Source of the DNA: Phenylobacterium deserti
Lineage (GTDB): Bacteria; Pseudomonadota; Alphaproteobacteria; Caulobacterales; Caulobacteraceae
Length of the DNA: 64,000 bases
Assembly (NCBI GenBank): GCA_945883235.1
Contig: CAMCXF010000003.1
Coordinates: forward strand, 1 to 64,000
Direction: 5' to 3'
The number at the start of each line of letters is the position of its first letter. The first letter of the stretch is position 1. Shown one piece after another: positions 8,954-17,584 of the stretch. Position numbers and translations under genes: made by a program. The notes below the pieces were generated by a model. It was not told the DNA's origin. It saw nothing but the letters and a program-made list of their open reading frames with translations, and made no database searches.

Positions 8954-11269
8954 CTACCCCGCCAGTTCCGGCTCCTGCTCCGGGCTCTCAATGACCGGCG
9001 CACCCTTTTCGCGTTCGTCGCCCTCGATGTCGAAGGCCAGCTTGCCGTCGCGCAGCACAACCTTAACGTGGCCGCCCTTGACCAGCCGTCCGAACAGGAT
9101 CTCGTCGGCCAGCGGCTTCTTGATGTGCTCTTGGATGACGCGGGCGAGAGGCCGGGCACCATAGAGCTCGTCGAAGCCGTTCTTGGACAGCCAGTCGGCT
9201 GCATCGTCCGACGTCTCGATGGTGACATGGCGGTCGGCCAACTGGGCTTCCAGCTGGATGACGAACTTCTGCACCACCTGGCGGATGATATCCTGGGTCA
9301 GAGGTTTGAAGGGCACCACGGCGTCCAGACGATTGCGGAACTCCGGCGTGAACACCCGCTTCAGCGCCTCCTCGACCTCGCCCTCCTGCTTGCCACGGCC
9401 AAAGCCGATGGCGTTGCGCTGGGCATCCGATGCCCCCGCATTGGTGGTCATGATCAGGACCACGTTGCGGAAGTCGATCTTCTTGCCGTTGCTATCGGTC
9501 AGCTGGCCGTGGTCCATGACCTGCAACAGGATGTTGTAGACATCCGGGTGCGCCTTCTCGATCTCGTCAAGCAGCACCACGGCGTGCGGATGCTGGTCGA
9601 CGGCGTCGGTCAAAAGCCCGCCCTGGTCAAAGCCCACATAGCCTGGAGGTGCCCCGATCAGGCGGCTGACCGTATGGCGCTCCATATATTCGCTCATGTC
9701 GAAGCGCAGCAGTTCGATGCCCAGTGTCAGGGCCAATTGGCGCGCCGTCTCGGTCTTGCCGGTGCCGGTGGGGCCGGAGAACAGGTACGAGCCGATCGGT
9801 TTGTTCTGGTCACGCAGTCCCGCCCGGGCCATCTTCATGGCCGACGACAGCTGGTCGATGGCCTCTTCCTGGCCGTAAACCGCACGCTTCAGATCGGTTT
9901 CCAGCTGCTTCAGCGCCTCGGTGTCGGTCTTCGACACCGACTTTGGCGGGATGCGGGCGATCTTGGCGACAACGGCCTCAACCTCCTTGATGCCGATGAT
10001 CTTCTTGCGCTTGCCCTCGGGCACCAGCATCTGCGAGGCACCGGCCTCATCGATGATGTCGATCGCCTTGTCGGGAAGTTTGCGGTCGGTGATGTATCGC
10101 GCCGACAGCTCCACCGCCGCCTTGATGGCGTCGTTGGTGTAGCGGAGCTTGTGGAACTCCTCGTAGTAGATCTTCAGGCCCTTCAGGATCTTGATCGTGT
10201 CTTCGACGGTGGGCTCGTTGACATCGATCTTCTGGAACCGGCGCACCAGGGCGCGGTCCTTCTCGAAGTGCTGGCGGAATTCCTTGTAGGTGGTCGAGCC
10301 CATGCAGCGCAGGGCGCCTGAGGCCAGGGCCGGCTTGAGCAGGTTGGACGCGTCCATGGCCCCGCCCGACGTGGCACCGGCACCGATAACGGTGTGGATC
10401 TCGTCGATGAACAGCACCGCATCCGGGTGGGCCTCAAGCTCCTTGACCACCTGTTTCACGCGCTCTTCGAAATCACCGCGATAGCGCGTTCCGGCCAGCA
10501 GGGCACCCATGTCCAGCGAGAAGATGGTGGCCCCGGCCAGAACTTCCGGAACCTGCTTGTTGATGATCTTGCGGGCCAGGCCCTCGGCAATAGCCGTCTT
10601 GCCGACCCCAGGGTCACCCACCAGCAGCGGGTTGTTCTTCGTGCGGCGGCACAGGATCTGGATGCAGCGCTCGACTTCCGACATCCGCCCGATCAGCGGG
10701 TCGACCTTACCCTGCTTGGCCTTTTCGTTGAGGTTGACGCAGTAGGCGTCCAGCGCCTCTCCGGCCGTCTTGGCGGCGGGTTTCTCTTCGTCTTCCGCGC
10801 CCTTAACCGGCTTGGTTTCGCTGGCACCTGCCTTCTTGGCGATGCCGTGGGCGATGTAGTTCACCGCGTCATAGCGGGTCATGTCCTGCTCCTGCAGGAA
10901 GTAGGCGGCGTGGCTTTCGCGCTCTGAGAAGATCGCCACCAGCACATTCGCCCCGGTCACTTCCTCGCGGCCCGACGACTGCACGTGGATCACCGCGCGC
11001 TGTATCACCCGCTGGAAGCCTGCTGTGGGTTTGGCGTCCTCGCCGTCGTCCACGACCAGGCTGCGCAGCTCATTGTCCACATAGTTGGTCAGCGTGGTTC
11101 TGAGCGCCGGCAGTTCGACCTCGCAGGCGTTCATCACGCCCGTGGCGTCCTCATCGTCGATAAGGCTGAGCAGCAAATGCTCCAGCGTCGCATACTCATG
11201 CTTTCGCTGATTGGCGTACGCCACGGCGCGATGCAGGGATTCTTCGAGTTGGCGGGAAAATGAAGGCAA
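8954..11269 (-). CDS. clpA: ATP-dependent Clp protease ATP-binding subunit ClpA
   Basis: Two AAA+ modules: GDPGVGKTAIAEGLA and SGPTGTGKTETARQLA; Clp N-domain LEESLHRAVAYANQRKHEYATLEHLLLSL. Confidence 0.97.
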   Translation of the reverse strand: MPSFSRQLEESLHRAVAYANQRKHEYATLEHLLLSLIDDEDATGVMNACEVELPALRTTLTNYVDNELRSLVVDDGEDAKPTAGFQRVIQRAVIHVQSSGREEVTGANVLVAIFSERESHAAYFLQEQDMTRYDAVNYIAHGIAKKAGASETKPVKGAEDEEKPAAKTAGEALDAYCVNLNEKAKQGKVDPLIGRMSEVERCIQILCRRTKNNPLLVGDPGVGKTAIAEGLARKIINKQVPEVLAGATIFSLDMGALLAGTRYRGDFEERVKQVVKELEAHPDAVLFIDEIHTVIGAGATSGGAMDASNLLKPALASGALRCMGSTTYKEFRQHFEKDRALVRRFQKIDVNEPTVEDTIKILKGLKIYYEEFHKLRYTNDAIKAAVELSARYITDRKLPDKAIDIIDEAGASQMLVPEGKRKKIIGIKEVEAVVAKIARIPPKSVSKTDTEALKQLETDLKRAVYGQEEAIDQLSSAMKMARAGLRDQNKPIGSYLFSGPTGTGKTETARQLALTLGIELLRFDMSEYMERHTVSRLIGAPPGYVGFDQGGLLTDAVDQHPHAVVLLDEIEKAHPDVYNILLQVMDHGQLTDSNGKKIDFRNVVLIMTTNAGASDAQRNAIGFGRGKQEGEVEEALKRVFTPEFRNRLDAVVPFKPLTQDIIRQVVQKFVIQLEAQLADRHVTIETSDDAADWLSKNGFDELYGARPLARVIQEHIKKPLADEILFGRLVKGGHVKVVLRDGKLAFDIEGDEREKGAPVIESPEQEPELAG

Positions 11270-11275
11270 GTGCCT

Positions 11276-11605
11276 CTAGTCCTTTTCCATGGTGCACTGC
11301 AATGGGTGCTGGTGACGTCGCGCTGCATCAACAACTTGAGCGACTTTGGTTTCCGCGACTTCGTAGGTAAAGATCCCGCAGACACCCACCCCGTGTTGAT
11401 GGACATGAAGCATGATCCGAGTCGCTTCGTCGCGCGACTTGTTGAAGAACTGCTCGAGTACGTACACAACGAATTCCATCGGCGTGTAATCATCATTGAG
11501 AATCAGAACCCTGTACATTGCAGGCTTCTGCGTCTTCGGCTTGGTCTGGGTGATCACGGTCGAACGAATGCCGGTGTCCGTGTCACCATCCTTCCGTTCG
11601 CTCAT
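11276..11605 (-). CDS. clpS: ATP-dependent Clp protease adaptor ClpS
   Basis: [62 protein letters not shown]; start placed at internal ATG 11605. Confidence 0.95.
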   Translation of the reverse strand: MSERKDGDTDTGIRSTVITQTKPKTQKPAMYRVLILNDDYTPMEFVVYVLEQFFNKSRDEATRIMLHVHQHGVGVCGIFTYEVAETKVAQVVDAARRHQHPLQCTMEKD

Positions 11606-11739
11606 GATCCGGGCTCCTGGCGGGGCGATGATCGCCCGTCGGTCCAATTAGATATGGAAGATGGCGTCATTTGGAAGGGCTGAATCGTCCTGTGGGTGTT
11701 TCACGGGTCTGTCGCATGATTTCCAGCAGACATAATGCG

Positions 11740-13011
11740 TCATGGCTCCTCTTGCGAGGCCTTGGCTTTGAGGTTGCGGCCGGTGGTCATGGCGTCCGTG
11801 CCGAAACGGGCCCGAATCGCATCGATCGAGCGTTCGTTGGCCAGCGCCTTTCGCTCCAGATCGGCAAAGAAGTCGCCGCCCGCGCTGTCGGCGTCGATCA
11901 GATCCGCAATGCCGATGCCGATCAGTCGCCAGGGCTTACCCGTGGCCTCGCGCGCCAGAAGCTCTCGGCCCACCTGAAACAGCGTCTTCGCAGTCTGGGT
12001 GGCGATGGGCAGGGTGCGGCGACGTGTCACGATCCGGAAGTCCGTCGCGCGCAGTTTCAGGGTCACCACCCGCCCGGCGACCGCTCCAGCACGGGCCTGA
12101 CGGGCCACGCGCTCGCACAGGGGGGCCAGCTTGTCTTCCAGATCGCTGATCCGGCTGAGGTCATCGTTGAAGGTGGTCTCGGCGCTGATCGCCTTGCGCG
12201 CTTCGTTGGGATTGACCGCGCGGGTGTCGTGTCCCAGCGCCAGTTCTGAGAGCCGCAGGCCCTGCGCGCCCCAGCGCTCGGCCAGCACCTTGCGGTCAGT
12301 GCGGGCAAGGTCGCCCACGGTGCGGTACCCGGCCTTTTCCAGACTGGCCACCATGGCGGGTCCCACGCCGGGCAAGATCCGCACCAGCTTCGGGGCCAGA
12401 AACGCCTGCGCCTCACGCCCTATCACTGAAAAGCCGCGTGGCTTGTCCAGCTCCGAGGCAATCTTGGCCAGGAACTTGTTGGGTGCCAGCCCGATCGAGA
12501 CCGTCAGACCCGTCTCGGCCTCGATCCGTGCCTGCAGTTTCGCGAGGGTGATCGCTGGCGGCGCACCATGCAGCCGCTCTGTTCCGGACAGGTCCATCCA
12601 GGCCTCATCCAGAGACAGGGTCTGGATCAGGGGCGTCAGGCCCGCCGCCAGGCCCAGGATGCGCTTGCTCTCGGCCTTGTATTTGGCGAAGTCGGGTTTG
12701 ATCACCACGGCCTCGGGACAGGCCGCCATCGCCTTGAACATCGGCATGGCCGAGCGCACGCCCTTGATGCGGGCGATGTAGCAACAGGTGGTCACCACGC
12801 CGCGCGTCCCACCGCCAACGATGACCGGCAGATCGCGCAACTCCGGGCGGTCGCGCTTCTCTACCGAGGCGTAGAACGCATCACAGTCCATATGGGCGAT
12901 GGCCAGCTCGCCCACCTGGGGATGTGTGACAATCCGGGGCGAGCCACAGGTCGGGCATCGCCGGACCGCCTGATCGCCGGTCCAGAAACAATCGCGGCAA
13001 AACCCGATCAT
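11740..13011 (-). CDS. dinB: DNA polymerase IV with N-terminal Cys4 (zinc-ribbon-like) extension
   Basis: IAHMDCDAFYASVEKRDRPELRDLPVIVGGG, SLDEAWMDL, IGLAPNKFLAKIASELDKPRG; N-terminus MIGFCRDCFWTGDQAVRRCPTCGSPRIV. Confidence 0.95.
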   Translation of the reverse strand: MIGFCRDCFWTGDQAVRRCPTCGSPRIVTHPQVGELAIAHMDCDAFYASVEKRDRPELRDLPVIVGGGTRGVVTTCCYIARIKGVRSAMPMFKAMAACPEAVVIKPDFAKYKAESKRILGLAAGLTPLIQTLSLDEAWMDLSGTERLHGAPPAITLAKLQARIEAETGLTVSIGLAPNKFLAKIASELDKPRGFSVIGREAQAFLAPKLVRILPGVGPAMVASLEKAGYRTVGDLARTDRKVLAERWGAQGLRLSELALGHDTRAVNPNEARKAISAETTFNDDLSRISDLEDKLAPLCERVARQARAGAVAGRVVTLKLRATDFRIVTRRRTLPIATQTAKTLFQVGRELLAREATGKPWRLIGIGIADLIDADSAGGDFFADLERKALANERSIDAIRARFGTDAMTTGRNLKAKASQEEP

Positions 13012-13883
13012 CCGTCCGGTTCCAGCGGCCAGAGCCAGGCCGCACCCCTGACGCCGGACGAATCGCCGTGCAGCGCCTTGACGACCGGGGTCGTGAAGAC
13101 GTCGGAGAACACATGCGGCGAGATCGCCCCGGGCAGGCCTTCGTAGAGGCTGGCGATATTCGACATCCCCCCGCCCAGTACGATCATGTCAGGATCCAGC
13201 AGGTCGACCACGACGGCAAGCGCCCGACCCAGGCGGTCAATATAGCGGTCCAGTGAGGCCACATTGCTTGTCGCGACCGCGTCTTCCGCAGACATACCGG
13301 TGTCGCGGGCGAACCCTGTGCCGCTCAGCCACAGTTCCAGACAGTTGCGCCGCCCGCACCAGCAGACAGGGCCGGGCAGTTCCTCCGACCTCGGCCAGGG
13401 CAGGGGCGTGTGGCCCCATTCGCCGGCGATCAGGTTGCGACCGGCGACGGGACGCCCATCGATCGCGATGCCGCCGCCACAACCTGTGCCTATGATTACG
13501 GCAAACACCACGTCGGCACTCGCGGCCGCACCGTCGGCCGCCTCCGACATGGCCAGGCAGTTGGCGTCGTTGGCGTAGCGCACGGGTCGCTCCAGCACCC
13601 GTTCCAGGTCCGCCGGAAAGGGCCGGTCATTCAGCACGGCCGAGTTGGAGTTCCGCATCAGACCCGTGATGGGTGATGGCGATCCCGGTCCGCCCACGCC
13701 CACCCGCTTTACAGATGCACCTGCCTGACGCTCGGCCTCAGCGACGGCCTGCCGCGTGGCCTCCAAACGATCCTCATAAGCCTGCGGCGTCGACACCCGC
13801 ACCCGCGCCAGAAACCGCCCGCCAGCGTCCAGCGCCGCCGCCTCGATCTTGGTCCCCCCGAAGTCCACGCCGATCCGGATCAT
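13008..13883 (-). CDS. ROK family sugar kinase
   Basis: MIRIGVDFGGTKIEAAALDAGG, VIIGTGCGGGIAIDG, GEWGHTPLPWP..CWCGRRNCLELWLSG. Confidence 0.93.
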   Translation of the reverse strand: MIRIGVDFGGTKIEAAALDAGGRFLARVRVSTPQAYEDRLEATRQAVAEAERQAGASVKRVGVGGPGSPSPITGLMRNSNSAVLNDRPFPADLERVLERPVRYANDANCLAMSEAADGAAASADVVFAVIIGTGCGGGIAIDGRPVAGRNLIAGEWGHTPLPWPRSEELPGPVCWCGRRNCLELWLSGTGFARDTGMSAEDAVATSNVASLDRYIDRLGRALAVVVDLLDPDMIVLGGGMSNIASLYEGLPGAISPHVFSDVFTTPVVKALHGDSSGVRGAAWLWPLEPDG

Positions 13884-13970
13884 GTGGGAGAGCTTAGCCG
13901 ATTTGGGGCGAGTTGGCGTGGGGGGGTAGCGTCGTCTCCCTATCGGCTTGGCCGGGGAGGAGGCCCGGCT

Positions 13971-14627
13971 CTACCGCCGTACCGCGACCTCGATTGCCTC
14001 GCCCAACTGGGCCCAGTCGTCGATTCGCGGATGACGCTCTGAAGCCGGCGCATGCGGTCGCAAGCGCAGATCCGCAACGTGCTGAAACGTCGCCGTGGTC
14101 GGCGAGTGTTCCGCCACCGAATCGAGATTGCCCAGCAGGTCATCCACAAACGCTGTCGGATGCATCGTCTGCGCCACCAGCCCCGCGGCAATCGGGCCCT
14201 TGGGTCCGGTATTCAGGATCAGCGGATGGGCCAGGCCATGCTTGCGCAACCAGTTGGTCCGCAGGCGTTCGGCCGGGGCGGGGGCATTCGAGAGGATCAG
14301 GATCTCGGCATGGTCTGACAGACGGTTCAGGGCATCGATGGCACCGGGGGCAGGTTCCATCTGGTCGCAATGTCCGGCGAAGAACGCATCGAACAGCGCC
14401 TTGCCCTCGACCGCGTCGATGTGCTGGCTCTCGCCCGGTCGATAGATGTTCTGGAACAGGGCGAACTTGTCCACCCGCATCTCCAGCCCACGCGTGGCCG
14501 CGTAGTCGCCAAAACCCTGCATGAACAGGCCCAGCACCTCGTCCACATCGATGAGCACGAGGGGGCGAGCCGGGGACAAACCGAGGCTCTCAAGAAGCGG
14601 CGCGACAACGGTCAGGGGTGTGGTCAA
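13971..14627 (-). CDS. HAD-like hydrolase
   Basis: PLVLIDVDEVLGLFMQGFGDYAATRGLEMRVD...ILILSNAPAPAERLRTNWLRKHGL...PTAFVDDLLGNLDSV. The ORF extends to 14780 but then overlaps divK; a TTG at 14627 is a likelier start. Confidence 0.7.
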   Translation of the reverse strand: MTTPLTVVAPLLESLGLSPARPLVLIDVDEVLGLFMQGFGDYAATRGLEMRVDKFALFQNIYRPGESQHIDAVEGKALFDAFFAGHCDQMEPAPGAIDALNRLSDHAEILILSNAPAPAERLRTNWLRKHGLAHPLILNTGPKGPIAAGLVAQTMHPTAFVDDLLGNLDSVAEHSPTTATFQHVADLRLRPHAPASERHPRIDDWAQLGEAIEVAVRR

Positions 14628-14736
14628 AGCGCCTCCGGCGGCTGATTCACTATCTTTAAGGACATCCGTGGGATGAACAGGGAACAGGCGGGGACGGTCG
14701 AAAATCGGCCGGGCCGCTGGCACTGTCGGGTCCCGA

Positions 14737-15102
14737 ATGGCGAAGAAGGTCCTCATCGTCGAGGATAACGAGCTGAACATGAAGCTCTTTCATGATTTGC
14801 TCGAAGCCCAGGGCTACGAAACCCTTGAAACCCGCGAGGGTCTCTCGGCGTTGTCGCTGGCCCGTGAGCATAAACCCGACCTGATCCTGATGGATATCCA
14901 GCTGCCGGAGATCTCGGGTCTGGAGGTCACCAAGTGGCTGAAGGAGGACGAGGAACTTGCGCATATCCCCGTCGTCGCCGTGACCGCCTTCGCCATGAAG
15001 GGCGATGAGGAGCGCATCCGCGAGGGCGGCTGCGAGGCCTATATCTCCAAGCCGATCTCCGTAACGCACTTCCTCGAAACCATCCGTCGACTGCTGGCCT
15101 GA
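14737..15102 (+). CDS. divK: Cell-cycle single-domain response regulator DivK
   Basis: [120 protein letters not shown]; near-identical to Caulobacter DivK from memory. Confidence 0.96.
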   Translation: MAKKVLIVEDNELNMKLFHDLLEAQGYETLETREGLSALSLAREHKPDLILMDIQLPEISGLEVTKWLKEDEELAHIPVVAVTAFAMKGDEERIREGGCEAYISKPISVTHFLETIRRLLA

Positions 15103-15105
15103 CCG

Positions 15106-16470
15106 ATGTCCGCGCGCATCCTCGTCGTCGATGACATCGACTCCAACGTCCGGTTGCTCGAGGCGAAGCTGAGTTCCGAGTACTACGAGGTGCTGACGGC
15201 GTCCGATGGCCCGACGGCCCTGGCCATTGCCGCCTCCGAGCTGCCGGACATCGTGCTGCTGGACGTGATGATGCCCGGCATGGACGGCTTCGATGTCTGC
15301 CGCCGGTTGAAAGCCGATCCCGCCACCCGTCACGTGCCCGTGGTGCTGGTCACCGCCCTGGACGGTCGCGCTGACCGCGTCGCGGGCCTTGAGGCCGGGG
15401 CCGACGATTTTCTGACCAAGCCCATCGATGACGTGATGCTGTTTGCCCGGGTGCGCAGCCTGACCCGCCTGAAAGCGGTAATCGACGAACTCCGCGACCG
15501 CGAGGCCTCCGGGCGCCGAATCGGCGTGATCGCCGGTGCCGCGTCGCGGCTGGGCGGATCCGGCGGGCGTATCCTGTTCGTCGACGACAATGAGCGTCAG
15601 GCTGAACGGATTTGCGCCGAGCTTTCGATTGAACACCGGCCGATCCTGGAATCCGACCCGGCCAAGGCGCTGCTGACCGCGCGTGGGCCGGTCGACCTGG
15701 TCATCGTCAATGCCACCAGCAAGGCCTTCGATGGTCTGCGCTTCGCCGCCCAACTGCGATCCGATGAGGCGACCCGCAGCCTGCCGATCCTGGCGGTGGT
15801 GGACCTCGATGAACGACAGCGGGCGGTCAAGGCGCTGGAGATCGGCGTCAACGACATCCTGGCCCGGCCCATTGATCCGGGCGAACTGGCGGCGCGGGTC
15901 CGCACCCAGATCCGGCGCAAACGCTATACCGACTATCTGCGCGCCAATCTGGACCATTCGCTGGAGCTGGCGGTCACCGACCAGCTGACTGGCCTGCACA
16001 ACCGCCGCTACATGACCGGTCAGTTGGAAGCGCTGATGCGCCGGTCCGTCGCTGGTGGCGAGCCCGTCGCGGTGCTGATGATCGACATCGACCACTTCAA
16101 GACGGTCAATGACAGCTTCGGCCACGACGTCGGCGACGAGGTGCTTCGCGAATTCGCCGTGCGTCTGGCCTCCAACGTCCGCGCCATCGACCTCCCGGTT
16201 CGCCACGGCGGTGAAGAGTTCGTGGTGGTCATGCCCGATACCGACCTTGAGGCCGCGCGACGCGTCGCCGAACGCATCCGCCTGCATGTGGCGGGGTCAC
16301 CGTTCCGCGTCATGAACGGCGAGGAACTGCTGACCGTCACTATCTCCATCGGCGTCGCCGCCAGTTCCGGTGCCGGCGACAGCTCCCACGCCCTGGTCAA
16401 ACGCGCCGACGAAGCCGTCTACGTCGCCAAAAGCCAGGGCCGCAACCGGGTGATCGCCCGCGCGGCATAG
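15106..16470 (+). CDS. pleD: Response regulator/diguanylate cyclase PleD (REC-REC-GGDEF)
   Basis: MSARILVVDDIDSNVRLLEAKLSSEYYEVLTA..., second receiver-like domain, RHGGEEFVVVMPD active site with upstream RAID (RxxD I-site). Confidence 0.96.
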   Translation: MSARILVVDDIDSNVRLLEAKLSSEYYEVLTASDGPTALAIAASELPDIVLLDVMMPGMDGFDVCRRLKADPATRHVPVVLVTALDGRADRVAGLEAGADDFLTKPIDDVMLFARVRSLTRLKAVIDELRDREASGRRIGVIAGAASRLGGSGGRILFVDDNERQAERICAELSIEHRPILESDPAKALLTARGPVDLVIVNATSKAFDGLRFAAQLRSDEATRSLPILAVVDLDERQRAVKALEIGVNDILARPIDPGELAARVRTQIRRKRYTDYLRANLDHSLELAVTDQLTGLHNRRYMTGQLEALMRRSVAGGEPVAVLMIDIDHFKTVNDSFGHDVGDEVLREFAVRLASNVRAIDLPVRHGGEEFVVVMPDTDLEAARRVAERIRLHVAGSPFRVMNGEELLTVTISIGVAASSGAGDSSHALVKRADEAVYVAKSQGRNRVIARAA

Positions 16471-16539
16471 TGTGTTGAAACGCAAAGAGCCCGGCGGTGA
16501 GGCCGGGCGTCTTCAAACGCGATCAGGGACGTTTCAGCC

Positions 16540-16707
16540 TTACTTGATCTTGCCTTCGCGGAATTCCACGTGCTTGCGCACGACGGGGTCGTACTTCTTC
16601 AGGACCATCTTCTCGGTCTTGGTGCGCGCGTTCTTCTTCGTCACGTAGAAGAAGCCGGTATCCGCCGTCGAATTGAGGCGGATCTTGATTGAGGCGGGCT
16701 TCGCCAT
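16540..16707 (-). CDS. rpmG: 50S ribosomal protein L33
   Basis: Minus-strand [55 protein letters not shown] (55 aa, below the ORF track cutoff). Confidence 0.97.
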   Translation of the reverse strand: MAKPASIKIRLNSTADTGFFYVTKKNARTKTEKMVLKKYDPVVRKHVEFREGKIK

Positions 16708-16809
16708 GGCAGTCGTCCTTGCGGGGCCAAACGGGATCGCACCGCAGGCGGGTGTTCAGAAGGCGCGGAAAATACGAATCCGCGGCCGGAAGTCAATGGT
16801 GGACCGAAC

Positions 16810-17520
16810 TTACAGGCTGGTCGGCTTCATCGAGTTGTCCTTGAACCGCAGGAACAACTTGGGGCGGCTCGGGTCTTTCATCCGCTCGCCGGCTTCCTTG
16901 ATCATCATCCGGGTCACCGCCGGAAGCTGCAGGTCCATGGCCTCGTCAAAGTCGAACCAGGCGATCTCCTCGAGTTCCCCGCAGTCGGCCTGACGCTCCA
17001 GGCTGGTGAGGCGTTCGGCGTCAGCCAGCAGGAACCAGGTGTCGAACCGTTTGCCCACCTGGGGCGGCGTGATGGCGCGAGCGATGACGTCCAGCGCCTC
17101 CAGGTCGGCCACAACGCCCTGGGCAGCGAAGTCCTTCCAGGGACCCGTGCCGCGTGATTTCCCGGGCTTGCCCAGCAACAAGCCGGTTTCCTCCCAGGTC
17201 TCGCGCACAGCCGCCAGAGCCAGCGCGCGACCCCGACCAACCGGCAGGTGCTTGTCGAACAGGTCCCCGACCTCGGGGCGAAGGTCGGTGGCGAACGGCG
17301 CGCGATAGTCCGCCCGGTCAATCCGCCCGCCCGGAAACACCCAGCGGTCGGGCATGAAGCTGTGACCGCCATGGCGCTTTCCCATCAGCACGCGCGGCTT
17401 GGCCGCATCGCGACGGATGATCATCACCGTGGCAGCGTTCTTGGGGCGGACGGCCCGCGCGCCGGGAATGCGGGGCGGACCTTCGGGCTTGTGCGGTACG
17501 GCGGGAGCTGGGGCGTTCAT
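16810..17520 (-). CDS. NUDIX hydrolase
   Basis: AATVMIIRRDAAKPRVLMGKRHGGHSFMPDRWVFPGGRIDRAD...ALALAAVRETWEETGLLLG (partial Nudix box); start at ATG 17520. Confidence 0.88.
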   Translation of the reverse strand: MNAPAPAVPHKPEGPPRIPGARAVRPKNAATVMIIRRDAAKPRVLMGKRHGGHSFMPDRWVFPGGRIDRADYRAPFATDLRPEVGDLFDKHLPVGRGRALALAAVRETWEETGLLLGKPGKSRGTGPWKDFAAQGVVADLEALDVIARAITPPQVGKRFDTWFLLADAERLTSLERQADCGELEEIAWFDFDEAMDLQLPAVTRMMIKEAGERMKDPSRPKLFLRFKDNSMKPTSL

Positions 17521-17584
17521 GAAACAACTGTATGACTTTGGCGGGGACGTAGGGAAGGGCGACCTTGCGGAAGGCGCGACCCAC

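Noticed and set aside
9068-10321. 417-aa plus-strand ORF antisense to clpA
   Set aside because: Shadow ORF of clpA with biased composition.
14656-16287. 543-aa minus-strand ORF antisense to divK-pleD
   Set aside because: Low-complexity H/Q/D/G-rich translation typical of shadow ORFs; real genes lie on the plus strand.
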